Shown in pieces: positions 37,190-49,094 of a stretch of DNA of 62,000 nucleotides. The stretch spans positions 252,897 through 314,896 of the forward strand of contig NW_019775409.1 in the NCBI RefSeq assembly GCF_001039355.2, in the 5' to 3' direction. The notes beneath the pieces were generated by a model that did not search any database, was not told where the DNA came from, and saw only the letters and a list, made by a program, of their open reading frames with translations. The first letter of the stretch is position 1. The number at the start of each line of letters is the position of its first letter. Position numbers and translations under genes: made by a program. This DNA comes from Lingula anatina (taxonomy: Eukaryota > Brachiopoda > Lingulata > Lingulida > Lingulidae).

Positions 37190-39110
37190 TTAAATAATTA
37201 TCATCCCTGTGAGAAGGAAATCTTTGTTTTAATTATAATTTCTTCGTAAAATAATACCTTGTGGTATTGCAACTCCGGGAAAATATAAGAAACGCAATGC
37301 ACGCCTTGGAACCTCTTTATAATATTTTACACAGACCCTGTGTAACGAAAATGAGGGTCCCTGTAACAGAAAGTCCGCCCTCAATTTAGTTAAAATGGAT
37401 AATAACTCTTCGTCTGAGATCTATATTTCACAATATAGCCTAAACATTGTGAATAACTCATAGAAATATAATATATTCTGTTTTACCACAAAAACAGCAG
37501 TGATAGCTATTATTCTGATATCTGAGCTTGTCTTTAGACCACGTGACCTCCAATGATGGCTATACTCTGTTAAAATCTCTTAAGAGATTTTAACAAAAAA
37601 CCAAACTTTTTAGAAAAAAAAACCAGGGACTAACTTTGAATGTAAAAATGGATTCATTAACCATTGGTAAGTATAGAAAAATTGTTGTTTACTCCAGGAA
37701 AATTCATTTTTTGGCCGAAACGAAGAGTTATTATCCCTTTAAAGTTAGCCTGACCTAAGTGGGTAAAAATCTAGGGCGAGGCATACCCGTACAAATGAAT
37801 GGGAAGGAGACTCAGCATGGGGGACTCTCTGTCACTTTACACCAGAACTATTTTAGGCTAGTACTTCACTTTACCCAAGCGACATGTAAAGAGACAGGCA
37901 TTCAAATGCCATTGATTAAATCAAGTCTTACTACCATTATTTTTACTACCTGCCCTTGAACAAATAAAAAGTTATTTGTTTAAGCTCTGCCTCAGTATCG
38001 TCACCTAAAGAGGTCATGGTTCAGAAGTGAACCCTTTGTTTTCTTCACACCAAAGGAATCAAAACTTGGTCTAAGCTCTATGTCATGTATCAATTTTAAT
38101 CAATTCATGGGGCAATTAAAAGGTCCTTTTTCAAACCTCCCCCCCCTTTTAAACTACAGGCTTCGTACTTGGTGAGAATAAATTTTCACCGATTTTGTAA
38201 AATGACGACGATTCGGGGAAGCAGAAAAGTTTTGTAAGAGGAGCTACCACGGTGCACGTGTGCCCTTTCATTCAAAAATCAAAAACCTTTATTCAAACAA
38301 TAAAAATATCATTCTGATGCCTATTTCAATAGACTGTCATACGCACATATAGCCCTGGAAAAATAGATATTTCTTATCACGTTGAGATTAAAACAAATAC
38401 TGTAATGATAAGTCTATAGAAACATGTGGATCAAAGTTCAAATCATTAAAATGTGCATGATGTTATCTGAGGCCAGCAACAACCGCCTCTTCTCTATTAA
38501 TGTTTTTCAAAACATATACAAAGCATAACACTACAGTCAAAAGCTAAACTGATCTGTCCCATCAAATTAAAAAAATCACTTATCACAATTTTAAGTTGCA
38601 TATAAAAGCAAAGCACAATATTATGACTGCTTCAAAAAAGAGAGCAAAAGAAAACTGAAACAGTTACAGTGAGGCACGAAGTGATACTCCAATTCTTTTT
38701 GAGTGGGTGGTGAGATGGAAGCAGGTGGTGGGAAAATGGTGAAATACAGGTGGGTGGTGGGATAGAATTGGGTGGTGGGATAGTGATGAAATACAAGTGG
38801 GTGGTTGGATAGAAGTGGGTGGTGGGAAAAGGTGGAATAACGGTGGGTGGTGGGATAGAAGTGGGTGGTGGGAAAAGGTGGAATAACGGTGGGTGGTGGG
38901 ATAGAAGTGGGTGGTGGGAAAAGGTGAAATAACGGTGGGTGGTGGGATGGTAATGGAACAGAGGTGGTTGGTAGGATAGAAGTGGGTGGTGGGATGATGG
39001 TGGGGTGGTAGGCTAATAGAATAGTATGGGCGAGTTATGGAATCGAGACGCTTGCGCTCGGTTGTAATGCCCGATGCTTTCGAGTTACGGGGCCCTGGAT
39101 TGCGGGCGGA
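37190..39110. repeat. 3' flank of receptor gene 5, tandemly repeated at 44246-46030
   Basis: Blocks keep their order in both copies: 37190-37330 with 44246-44380, 37741-38700 with 44454-45300, the GGTGGTGGGATAG minisatellite, and the stretch GGCGAGTTATGGAATCGAGA. Part of the first copy (about 37400-37740) is absent from the second. No gene is seen in either. This is the left half of a duplicated unit of about 7.4 kb. Confidence 0.75.
38700..39015. repeat. Minisatellite, GGTGGTGGGATAGAAGTGGG units
   Basis: G-rich tandem repeat with alternating GTGGGTGGTGGGATAGAAG and GTGGGAAAAGGTGGAATAACG subunits, ending about 110 bp beyond the stop of gene 5. A shorter version lies at 45310-45560. Confidence 0.85.
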
Positions 39111-39122
39111 TGTTTAAGTGCA

Positions 39123-39582
39123 TTAAGTGGGGGTACTGGCATAAAAAGATGACCGCAGTAGCGGTTCTGTCTCTGCGTCACTTTCATGTGGGGAATTCAG
39201 TTGAGTATGCATCGGCCCTTCGTCTCTGTGTTGTCTTTCTCGGCGAGTGTAGGAACACTCGCCTGGTCCTGGCCCACTCGCCTCAGTTTGCGTGTCTCGT
39301 CCGATACCTAGACGCAAACCGATTTTTTTCTTGAGCTCTATTCTGACGGAGTCTGTGAGTAAGCAGTACAGGACACAGTTGGTGAACCCCTGGGCGCTGT
39401 CGCCAACTGCCTGGAGACAAAGGAAACATGCAATATTTTAGTATTAAAATGATTATTATAGTAGAACAACACCAACATCGCATACCAGGCAGAAAGAAAC
39501 GCGAATTGCATGCGAGCAGGTTGTTTTTCTTTCAATAAATAATAATAAAAATAATAATAATAATATCAACAACAACAACAGC

Positions 39583-39638
<56 letters not shown>

Positions 39639-40035
39639 CAGAAGCGCCATTTACCTGCATCACCAGAAACACCTGATTAAATAGCACAGTTAACATATCA
39701 TCATCTTTCTTTTCATTAAAGATGAGGATTATATTGCCGACAAAACGAACGCAGCTCCACATCCGCAACAGTAGAAGTGTGACAGGCACCCAAGTCATGA
39801 GGCGGTCGGCTTCTTGAGGACTCTCAAATAACGCAGCTGAGTTGTAGGAGGAACTGTTGACCTTCAAACGTAAGGAAAATGGAAACGACTCTTAAATATA
39901 ATTTTAAAAATTCATCTCCGTATAGAGTCTTTTTTTATTTTGAGCAGTATTGTAATTTTTACGGTAAGTGGTTTTGTATATGTAGTGTGCGTTGAATAAG
40001 ATTTTTTAGGAATAGCGTGCATACAAGCACGCACA

Positions 40036-40075
<40 letters not shown>

Positions 40076-41336
40076 ATACCGATGGTTTTATCCTTCTTTT
40101 CGTCCGAATATAACACGTGGGGATGACAAGAAACGCCAGGTATACCCAAAACTGCCCGGTGATCATGTAGAAAGTCATTACCGCAGGCATCTCTGGGGCG
40201 GTTCTGTTTCCTATCATCAAGTCATCTTTACAAGTTCTTATCCAACACCATATTCCACTGGCAATTGTGGGTACGTTGTTGCCTTCGACAGTGACAGTGT
40301 CCAGTCCAAGCCTCTTACAGCTCAGAGCGACCACCACAATGACCACTGTGATAAACGAGAAAACACAAGTAAATGTCTACTGAAAATTTTAATTTCACCT
40401 AAATATTTTTGTCGGTGCCATACAAGTAAGCATGAAATTCATGAGAGTGAAACTTTCCTGAATATGATACTGTTGCATTTTGTAGCATTACATGCATATA
40501 TACTAGATGTCCAGAAGGGGAAGTGGTTGCTATTTCAGTATGTAAATTGCTTCTATTTTTCCTGTGCAAAAGTAAATGCCCTATCTGTACATGCCCTTTA
40601 GTGTGTTCAATGGTAATGAATTCCATAACCAAAAGTACGTTCAGTACATATGTGAAACCTAACATTTTGTCCTTTTTCGTATATAAAGAAAATAATAAAG
40701 AAGTACGCTAATATGTTCACGGGAAATACTTATCTAGGCTTTCTTCGCCCCCAACGTGCTAATTAAACATGACCCAGGTGCTGAAATACTGATTTTAATG
40801 TAGATTTAGTGAGCATTTTAATGCACGTACATATACTGCGTACTCGCACATGTATGTACCAGCATACTTACAATGTAATCCAGTCCCCTGTACTTACAAG
40901 GTACTCCCCAGCACAGAAGATGCTGCGCCCAGCGGTGTCTGTCCAGGCAGTACGTCCCCGTCCCCGGCACCAGGACAGACCTATAGACGTGCCACGCTAT
41001 CAGCATACTCCATAGGAACGACGACATCGTCGCCAAAGTTGACACAAAGCTTTGCGCCACGCAGACCGGATGAGGGTGGCTGCAATTGTGATTTGCATTT
41101 GGATGCAGGTTGCGATTCAGCGTCCAGCTTGCTCCCATTAGCTGGCCGGTTGCCACAAAGAAGTCAGCTATGGTTAAATATAGAAGCATGCGTCGGTTTG
41201 GAGTCCGGACGCTCTTCATCAGGATCCATGAGGCGAAGATGACTGAGCAGCCTCCCCAAGAAAGAATACAAGTGACGATGGCGGCGATGCTGGCAATGCA
41301 CTGGATGTCACAGGTACTGGTAACATTTGATACCAT
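39123..41336 (-). CDS. GPR157-like: GPR157-like seven-transmembrane receptor, gene 5 (subfamily 2), 4 coding exons
   Basis: Coding exons: 41336-40898, 40345-40080, 39861-39655, 39410-39123; 1200 nt, 399 aa. Segments: GGCSVIFASWILMKSVR (TM1), LLYLTIADFFVATGQLM (TM2), CVAQSFVSTLATMSSFLW (TM3), HLLCWGVP (TM4), ASGIWCWIRTC, ITGQFWVYLAFLVIP (TM5), DRLMTWVPVTLLLLRMW (TM6), GDSAQGFTNCVLYCLLTD (TM7). The tail is charged and ends TEPLLRSSFYASTPT. The coding start is preceded 24 bp upstream by a good acceptor (CTTTCTTTTCAG), so a non-coding first exon is likely (see 42196). An (AG)n run in the following intron ends within about 6 bp of the exon 2 donor. Gene 6 is its closest relative. Confidence 0.9.
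39537..39642. repeat. (AAT)n microsatellite
   Basis: Long AAT run a dozen bases beyond the donor at 39654 in gene 5. Gene 6 has only a short remnant at about 46690-46730. Confidence 0.9.
40041..40074. repeat. (AG)n microsatellite beside a splice donor of gene 5
   Basis: AG run separated by only a few bases from the minus-strand donor GTATGC that ends exon 2 (exon starts at 40080). Confidence 0.85.
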
Positions 41337-41427
41337 GGTGGTCGGTTCTGATGGTGATTCTGAAAAGAAAGATGATTGAAAATTTCGTATTTTCTATTTT
41401 GGGTTAAGGAAATGCACCTATGCCCCC

Positions 41428-41804
41428 AGATACATACGAACCGAGCATCGGTGGAGCGTGGATTGCCAGTAACACATGTAAACCACTTCTACTAGATTCT
41501 TATATGACTCAAATAAATTCGACGTGCCAAGGGATAAACTGAATAGATCACTCGATCAGCCATAAAAGACCTTTAGACTGCTCCTTTCTTTAAATTTTTG
41601 GTTGTAAATTTAACCTACTTTCGTGACCTACTTTCCTGCCCCATTGACATACAGCTTAGAATGCCAGCAGAAAAATCCGTTCAAACATCATTTTCGGGTA
41701 AAATAAAATAATGCATTTAGGTTATTCTCTTAGTTATACTACTTAAAACTATATGCTGGCATTTGGTTGGTTTTTGTGACAAAAAATCGACTTTGTATGC
41801 ATCT
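41428..41804 (-). mobile_element. MITE-like element with TTAA flank, copy 1
   Basis: 377 bp with short imperfect terminal inverted repeats (AGATACATAC at the left, AGATGCATAC on the opposite strand at the right) and TTAA at the right edge. The matching place in the tandem copy, upstream of gene 6 (about 48765), lacks it, which shows an insertion. An inverted copy lies at 43454-43837. No protein is encoded. TTAA targets are typical of piggyBac-type transposases, but the ends do not begin with CCC, so the family is uncertain. Confidence 0.7.
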
Positions 41805-42195
41805 TTAAATCAATTAATTTTTATATGGAAAATAAAGTATTAGAACAGAATCAAGACTGTGTTGCAACGTGAGGTTAGATACCCGTTGCTCAAGAACAAT
41901 AATCTGTTTAAAAATGTCACTTTTTTACCACGAGACGTATACATTAGCGATACATGGTGTAGCGGTATATACCTTGAGAGAAGGAAAAGCTAATAACCTG
42001 GCTATTTCGTAAGTGATTGTGTTAACTTGTGCAAGCGAGTAAAAAACACCCTGTAGCGCAATTAGATGTTAAGATAGACGTCATTATGTCCAAGTATCAG
42101 TGAATCTGAATTAAACATGAGATTGATCAGACGTCTGTTGCTTTAACACTTTAATAAAATATAATGGAGGAACATTAATTTTGAATGGTACTTAC

Positions 42196-42245
42196 ATTAC
42201 TAGCACGGCGTAGCTCTGATTGTTACTAAATATCACCCGATGCCG
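42196..42245 (-). other. Probable non-coding first exon of receptor gene 5
   Basis: On the minus strand the stretch GCCGTGCTAGTAAT is followed by a strong donor GTAAGTACC. The equivalent is conserved upstream of gene 6 (donor just below 49586). In both genes a good acceptor sits 24 bp before the coding start (exon end at 41359 and 48695). The 5' limit of this exon cannot be seen. Confidence 0.5.
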
Positions 42246-42997
42246 GAAGTATTGGCACTGGAACGAAAGCGGCAACCTATAGACACAACAGCAGCTAATG
42301 AGGTCACGTAAGTGTTTCAATAGGTATGCGTGAGATCTGCGTCAACATCGCAACGCAAAAGTAGGTCAGTATGAATTTTATTTGGAGGGGGAGGGGGAGG
42401 GGGTGTGTGCTTCCATCGCTCTGGGCTTCACATTTTATCTATTAATCTTTATCATTGTTATTAGCATTTTTGGTGGTGTTTCAGTAAATGCTGTCTGCAA
42501 GAAGAATTATGAAATGACGCATTTATTCAATTATACTTGGTGCTACATGAAAACGGGAAATAAAAGTACGTGGGTATACAGGGATAGTTAATTAATATTT
42601 AACCATATTATCTTAATTGTTTTGCTTGTTTTGGAACCACCTTTTATCTTTTCTGAACAGGCATGTCTAATCACAAAGACAACAAAAGACATTTTTAAAA
42701 AAAGTGATAACGCGAGCAATGGGTCCACAGTCTGTTCTTTTATTTGCTTTGAGTCATAACAGTTACATATTCCACAACACAATCAATATAATAAAACCTT
42801 GTGAACAAGACTGATAAGTCCGTGGACTATGTTTGAAATAAAAGCAATGCTTATAATTAAGCTTTAATTTCAGTATTTTAACAGAAGCGACATTATTTTC
42901 TCTTCACACAATTGTACACATAGGGTTTATAAATAGAGCAAAATCTCCCCACGTGTGATTTAGTGTGCAGAACGAATAAAATGAAAAGAGAAATTGA

Positions 42998-43333
42998 TCA
43001 CGTATACAAGTCATAATTTTGACGCAATATCGGGGTATTTTCGCTAGTTTGGGTTCTGTTGGTAATCCGGTGATCCAGACTGTGATGTTCGCCACTTACC
43101 GGATGGTCCCCCAGATCCTTAACGCGATGAACATTAAAGGAACATGTAGAACAGTTTCATTAGTTATGTTGTTGTAATAGACTTGTGAGGATTCTTAAAA
43201 AAACAAATAGAAGTAGCTATAGACATAAAAATCCTCACATGTCTATTAAAGGAACAGCCGTCATCGCGCGGTGGGCCTTTCGTACGGCCTTCAAAACTGC
43301 CTTATCCAGGCGGGAAGCTGACGCTTTCAAGAC
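42998..43333 (-). pseudogene. Relic of a gene-7-type GPR157-like receptor
   Basis: This piece aligns with gene 7. A short end of the last exon including its stop (42998-43047) is fused, by a deletion of about 600 bp, to part of the TM6-TM7 exon (about 43049-43333). The TM6 exon is further interrupted by a 112-bp insertion. Nothing corresponding to exons 1-2 of gene 7 exists here, because the duplication ends within the intron (similarity stops near 43985, matching 51520). It is clearly non-functional. Confidence 0.8.
43145..43256. mobile_element. 100-bp insertion with 12-bp target duplication
   Basis: The dozen bases ATTAAAGGAACA occur at 43133-43144 and again at 43245-43256, while gene 7 has them once. 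The 100 bp between contain inverted arms (43175-43193 and 43230-43248) that can form a hairpin of about 19 bp. This looks like a very small transposon or a templated insertion. Confidence 0.65.
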
Positions 43334-43453
43334 CTACAAAGATAAATTGAATACTTCATAAATGTTACATTAAAATGATTGTTGCTGTTGGCCGAACTGC
43401 ACAAGACTAAAACATCCTTAATTAACAACCGCAACATTTATTTATTTATTTAA

Positions 43454-43837
43454 AGATGCATACAATGTCAAATTTTTTGTCACAAAAACCGACCAAATGC
43501 CAGCATATAGTTTCAAGTAGTATAACTAAGAGAATTACCAAAAGGCATTGTTTAATTTTACCCAAAAATAATGTTTGAACAGATTTTTCTGCTAGCATTC
43601 TATGCTGTATGTCAATGGGGCAGAAAAGTAGGTCACGAAAGTAGGTTAAATTTCCGACCAAAAATTTAAAGAAAGGAGCAGTTTAAAGCTCTTTTATGGC
43701 TGATTGAGTGATCAATTCAGTTTATCCCTTGGCATGTCGAATTTATTTGAGTCGTGTAAGAACATAGTAGAAGTGGTTTGCATGCGTTACTGGGAATCCA
43801 CGCTCCACCGATGCTCAGTTCGCACATGTATGTACCT
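43454..43837 (+). mobile_element. MITE-like element with TTAA target duplication, copy 2
   Basis: 384 bp in the opposite orientation to copy 1, with ends AGATGCATAC and, inverted, AGGTACATAC, and TTAA on both sides (43450-43453 and 43838-43841). The equivalent place near gene 7 (about 51320) reads straight through, which confirms an insertion. No coding capacity is seen. Confidence 0.75.
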
Positions 43838-43984
43838 TTAAGAATAAGGGGAAAGAGTGGATCTTGTGGTGCTACCAAAATGACCTTGAATTGCTGGAAC
43901 CAAACGTTCTTTCGGTGGGTTTAGTTAAGTAAAATTTCCAATATGCCTTGGACAAATATACTATTTTGAATGTGAAGAAACTGT

Positions 43985-45309
43985 AATATTTGCACCCCAC
44001 CTTTAATAATAACTTGTGCAAGCGAGTAAAAAACACCCTGAAGCGCAATTAGATGTTAAGACACTTTCCCTACCCCAAGAGTGAACCGAGGCAGACTAGT
44101 TAAAAGGTCCACTTTTTCAGAAAAAGAACCCCAAAAGAAATTGCTTTTTCAGTTAATTTTAATTGTGTCACTATAATATATTAGCCTTATCGCATAATTA
44201 TTTTCTAAATTCCCATGACAAAATATCCCGGGACTCCCTTCAAATAATTATTATCCCTGTGAGAAGGAAAACTTTGTTTTAATTATAATTTTTACGTAAA
44301 ATAATGCCTTGTGGTATTGCAACTCCGGGAAAATATAAGAAAAGCAATGCACGGCTTGGAACCCCTTTATAATATTTTACACAGACCCTGTGTTTCGAAA
44401 CTGAGGGTCCCTGTTACTGAAAGTCTGCCCTTCATTTAGTTATAATGGTTAAAGTTAGCCTGATCTAAGTGGGTAAAAATCTAGGGCGAGGCATACCAGT
44501 ACAAATGAATGGGAAGGAGACTCAGCATGGAGGACTCTCTGTCACGCTACACCGGAACTAGTTTAGGCTAGAACTTCAAATGCCACTGATTAAATCAATT
44601 CTTACTACTATTATATTTTACTACCTGTCCTTGAACAAATAAAACGGTATTTGTTCAAGATCTGCCTCAGTATCGTGACCTAAAGATCAAATCAAAACTT
44701 GATCTAGGCTCCTTGTCGTGTCAATTTAGATCAATTAATGGGGCAATTAAAAGGTCCCTTTTTTAACTCTTTTAATCTGCAAGCTTCTTACTTGGCGAGA
44801 AAAAAATTTCACCGATTTTGTAAAATGACGACGATTCGGGGAAGCAGAAAAGTTTTGTAAGAGGAGCTACCACGGTGTACGTGTGCCCTTTCATTCAAAA
44901 ATCAAAAACCTTTATTCGAACAATAAAAATATGATTCTGATGCCTATTTCAATAGACTGTTCATACGCACATCGTCCTGGAAAATAGATATTTCATATCA
45001 CGCTGAGATTAAAACAAATACTGTATTGATAAGTCTGTAGAAAGTTGTAGATCAAAGTTCAAATCATTAAAATGTGCATGATGTCATCTGAGGCCAGCAA
45101 CAACCGCCTCTTCTCTATTAATCTTTTTCAAAACATATACAAAGCATAACACTACAGGCAAGAGCTAAACTAATCTGTCCCATCAATTTAAAAATTACTT
45201 ATCACAATTTTAAGTTACAATTAAAACTCTATGACTGCTTCAACAAAGAGAGCAAAAGAAAACTGAAACTTTACAGTTACACTGAGGCACGATGTGATAC
45301 TCCAATTCT
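43985..45309. repeat. Second copy of the gene-5 3' flank
   Basis: Begins with the dispersed stretch AACTTGTGCAAGCGAGTAAA also found at 42027 and in altered form at 49031, and then repeats the blocks of 37190-38700 in order. No gene is seen. Confidence 0.7.
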
Positions 45310-45560
45310 TTTTGTATAAGTGTTGGGATGGAGGCGGGTGGTGGGATGGTGATGAAATACAAGTGGGTGGTGGGATAGAAGTGGGCGGTGGGATAGAAAT
45401 GGGCGGTGGGATAGAAGTGGGTGGTGGGAAAAGGTGGAATAGTAGGTGGGATGGTAATGGAATAGAGGTGGGTGGTGGGATAGAAGTGGGTGGTGGGATG
45501 ATGGTGGGATGGTAGGCTAATAGAATAGAGGTATGTGGTGGGATAGAGGTGGGTAGTCAC
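45310..45560. repeat. Minisatellite, GGTGGTGGGATAGAAGTGGG units, second copy
   Basis: Same repeat as 38700-39015 but shorter and with more GTGGGCGGTGGGATAG units, downstream of gene 6. Confidence 0.85.
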
Positions 45561-46046
45561 CGGGATGATGGGGGTATAGATGTGGAGAGTGGGATGGTGC
45601 TGGGATAGAGGTGATTAAGGTGGTCCTTTTGGTCAGTTAAGGTTCATTGTGATTAGTTTGATTGAATCCGAAGCATCCGTCAAACTGGGTCAACTAAGGG
45701 GGGGGGGGTAAAAAGGTCACCCTTTTCAGAAAATAAAAACGAGCCCTGTTTTGTAATTAATGGAAACAAGCCCGTTGAGATATGCACTCTTGCACGTATG
45801 TAAATCAAACAATTAGCGAAACAAGTGCACCATCCCCAATAGTACCCCCACCCTTGACCCCCAAGGGAACTGCCCTGGGTCCCGTAACTTGAAAGCATCG
45901 CGTATTGCGAATAGCGATATCACATAGAGGCTACAAAGTATTATATGGGGCGAGTACGGGCGAGTTATGGAATCGAGACGCTTGCGCTCTGTCACAGTGA
46001 GCGATGCTTTCGAGTTACGGGCCCTGAACTGCGGGCGAACGTTTAG
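45561..46046. other. Non-coding stretch 3' of receptor gene 6
   Basis: Contains a poly(G) run near 45700 and ends with the duplicated GGCGAGTTATGGAATCGAGA block. About 350 bp here (45600-45950) have no match beside gene 5. No coding frame is supported. Confidence 0.45.
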
Positions 46047-46268
46047 ACCCCATTTCCATAGATTTTAGATCGATCTATCCCTGTGGGGAGTCTCACTAGA
46101 TTACTGTCAGCTTAGCCGGCTTAAGCGTCTGTCCCGCCTACTGAAAGCTGTAGGGGGGTAATTAACTATGGTGCGCGCTCGGCTGACTGCAATTTAGCGT
46201 GAACCCCCAGGGAGTTAGGTCGATCTAAATCTTAATCCCTGGATCGATCTAAATCTCTGGGACTACAC
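46047..46268. mobile_element. Inverted-repeat element with GATCGATCTA motifs
   Basis: About 220 bp present here but absent beside gene 5, where the flanks join directly (39110-39130). The left arm contains AGATTTTAGATCGATCT and the right arm, inverted, AGATTTAGATCGATCC. TTAG occurs at both edges and may be the target duplication. Three GATCGATCTA or TCGATCTAAA copies are inside. No coding capacity, so a MITE-like element is likely. Confidence 0.6.
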
Positions 46269-46279
46269 CCTTAGGTTCA

Positions 46280-47162
46280 TTAAGTGGGGGTACTGGCATT
46301 AAAAGATGACCGCAGTAGCGGTTCTGTCTCTGAGTCACTTTCATGTTGGATATTCAGTTGAGCATGCATCGACCCTTTGTCTCTGTGTTGTCTTTCTCGG
46401 CGGGCGCGGGCCCACTCGCCTGGTCCTGACCTACTCGCCTCAGTTTGCGTGTCTCGTCCGAGACCTATACGCAAGCCGAGTTTTTTCTTGAGCTCAATTC
46501 TGACGGAGTCTGTGAGTAAGCAGTACAGGACACAGTTGGTGAACCCCTGGGCGCTGTCTCCGACTGCCTGGAGACAAAGAAAATAATTAAATACAGTATT
46601 TTAGTAGTAAAATGTATATTATTCTAGACCAACACCAATATTGCATACCAGGCAGAAAGAATTGCATGCGAACACGATGTTTTTCTTTCAACAATAATAA
46701 TTATAAAATAATAACAATAATAAAATAAAGGCGTCATTTACCTGTATCACCAGAAACACCTGATTAAATAGCACAGTATACACTTGTGACGGCGTCTCTT
46801 CATTAAAGACTAGGAGGATATTGCCGACAAAACGGACGCAGCTCCACATCCGCAGCAGTAAAAATGTGACAGGCACCCAAGTCATGAGGCGGTCGGCTTC
46901 TTGAGCACTCTCAAATAACGCAGCTGGGTTGTAGAAGGAACTGTTGACCTTCAAACGTAAGGAAAATGAAAATGACTCTCATATATATATCATTTTAAAA
47001 ATACATCTCCGTATAGAAACTTTTTATATTTTGAGCAGTATTTTTACGGTTGGTGGTTTCGGAAATGAAGTGTACGTTGAATAGGATTTTTTTAGGAATA
47101 GCGAGCATACACGTGCACACAAGGACACACCCACAGAGAGAGAGAGACAGAGAGAGACAGAC

Positions 47163-47217
<55 letters not shown>

Positions 47218-47238
47218 GAGAAAAAGAGAGAGACAGAC

Positions 47239-47283
<45 letters not shown>

Positions 47284-48672
47284 CAGAGAGAGAGAGAGAG
47301 CATACCGATGAACTTATCCTTCTTTTCGTCTGAATATAACACGTGGGGATGAAAAGAAACGCCAGGTATACCCAAAACTGCCCGGTGATCATGTAGAAAG
47401 TCATTACTGCAGGCATCTCTGGGGCGGTCCCATTTCCTTTCATCAAGTCATCTTCACAAGTTCTTATCCAACACCATATTCCACTGGCAATTGTGGGTAC
47501 GTTCTTGCCTTTGACAGTGTCCAGTCCAAGCCTTCCACAACACACAGTGACCACCACAATGACCACTACGATTTAAAAAAAAACGCATGAAATAAAAGTT
47601 CAATGTAAATTTCAAGTTAATCTATATGTCGGTGACATAAATGTAAGCAGGAGATTCATGAGAGTGAAACATTCTTGAATATGATATTGTTGCATTTTGT
47701 AACATTATCTATACACGTACCAAATGTCCGGAGAAGGAAGTGGTTGAGGTTTCTAGTTAGTAGTCTTTACTTGTAAGCAGCGCTCAGAGTAAATGTAATT
47801 GCAATATATAAATTGCTTTTATTTTTCCCGTGGAAAAGTAAAAGCTTTATCTGCGTATGTCCTAGTATGTTCAAGGGAATTCCAAGGGAATTCCAAAACC
47901 AAAAGAACATGTACGTTGAGAAGACATTTTGTATTTTTTTTTCGCTTGTAAAGATAATAAAGAAGTACACTCAAAATAACACGTGCACGGGGAATACACA
48001 TCTTGGCTCTCTTCTTCCCAAACGTGCCAATAAAATATGTCCAGGTAATGAACTACTGATGTTGGTGTGCATTTAGTGAGCCGTATTCGTACGTGTATGT
48101 ACCAGACTGTACCAGTATACTTAAAATGTACTTAAGTGAGCCTTTTAATGCACAATTTATCCACTACGCACTGCGTACTTGTACATGTATGTACCAGTTT
48201 ACTCAAGTCCTCTGTACTTACAAGGTACTCCCCAGCACAGAAGATGCTGAGCCCAGCGGTGTCTGTCCAGCCAGTACGTCCCCGTCCCCGGCACCAGGAC
48301 CGACCTGTAGACATGCCACGCTATCAGCATACTCCACAGGAACGACGACATCGTCGCCAAAGTTGACACAAAGCTTTGCACGACGCAGACTGGATCAGGG
48401 TCGTCGCAACTGTAATTTGTCCCATTTGAATGCAGGTGGCGATTCAGCGTCCAGCTTGCCCCCATTAGCTGGCCCGTTGCCACAAAGAAATCGGCGATGG
48501 TTAAATATAGAAGCATGCGTCGGTTTGGAGTCCGGACGCTCTTCATCAGGGTCCACGAGGCGAAGATGACCGAGCAGCCTCCCCAAGAAAGGATACAAGT
48601 GGTGATGGCGGCGATGCTGGCAATGCACTGGAAGTCGTGCACTCCACAGGTACTGGTAACATTTGATTCCAT
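46280..48672 (-). CDS. GPR157-like: GPR157-like seven-transmembrane receptor, gene 6 (subfamily 2), 4 coding exons
   Basis: Coding exons: 48672-48222, 47565-47306, 46948-46742, 46567-46280; 1206 nt, 401 aa. It differs from gene 5 by scattered substitutions and small loop indels. Segments: GGCSVIFASWTLMKSVR (TM1), LLYLTIADFFVATGQLM (TM2), CVVQSFVSTLATMSSFLW (TM3), HLLCWGVP (TM4), ASGIWCWIRTC, ITGQFWVYLAFLFIP (TM5), DRLMTWVPVTFLLLRMW (TM6), GDSAQGFTNCVLYCLLTD (TM7), and the tail TEPLLRSSFNASTPT. The first outer loop has an NYSC site. A non-coding first exon is probable (donor below 49586, acceptor before 48695). A long GA-rich tract begins a few bases from the exon 2 donor. Confidence 0.9.
47135..47300. 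repeat. GA-rich microsatellite beside the exon 2 donor of gene 6
   Basis: About 165 bp of AG and ACAG units in the intron directly after the donor of exon 2 (exon starts at 47306). On the transcribed strand it is CT-rich and reads open as Ser-Leu repeats, which explains a long spurious frame. Confidence 0.9.
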
Positions 48673-48776
48673 GGTGGTCGGTTCTGATGGTGATTCTGAT
48701 AAAGAAAGATGATTGCAAATTTCGTATTTTCTATTTTGGGTTCGGGAAATGCACGTATGCCCCCAAACACGTAAAT

Positions 48777-49041
48777 CAATTCACTTTTACATAGAAAATA
48801 AAATATTAGAACAGAATCAAGACTGTGTTGCAACGTGTGGTTAGATACCAGTTGTTCTGGTGCAACAAGGAAAATATCCTGATTAAAAATTTCACTTTTT
48901 ACTACGAGACATATAGACTATCGATACAGTATGTACCGGTATACCTTGAGAGAAGGACAAGTTAATTGCATAAGTGACTGTGCCACCTGAACGGAGCCTC
49001 TGCCCTTGACAAGACCCGTAAAGCGAATTCTTGTGAAAGCG

Positions 49042-49094
<53 letters not shown>

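Noticed and set aside
38700-39015. G-rich repeats considered as a CRISPR array
   Set aside because: Units are directly adjacent with no spacers, and the genome is eukaryotic; this is a minisatellite.
45240-45560. Pro/Thr/Tyr/His repeat protein on the minus strand
   Set aside because: It is the translation of the GGTGGTGGGATAG minisatellite, and the frame is not kept in the sister copy.
47024-47300. Long Ser-Leu frame on the minus strand and the matching Arg/Glu frame on the plus strand
   Set aside because: Both are readings of the GA-rich microsatellite beyond the gene-6 splice donor.
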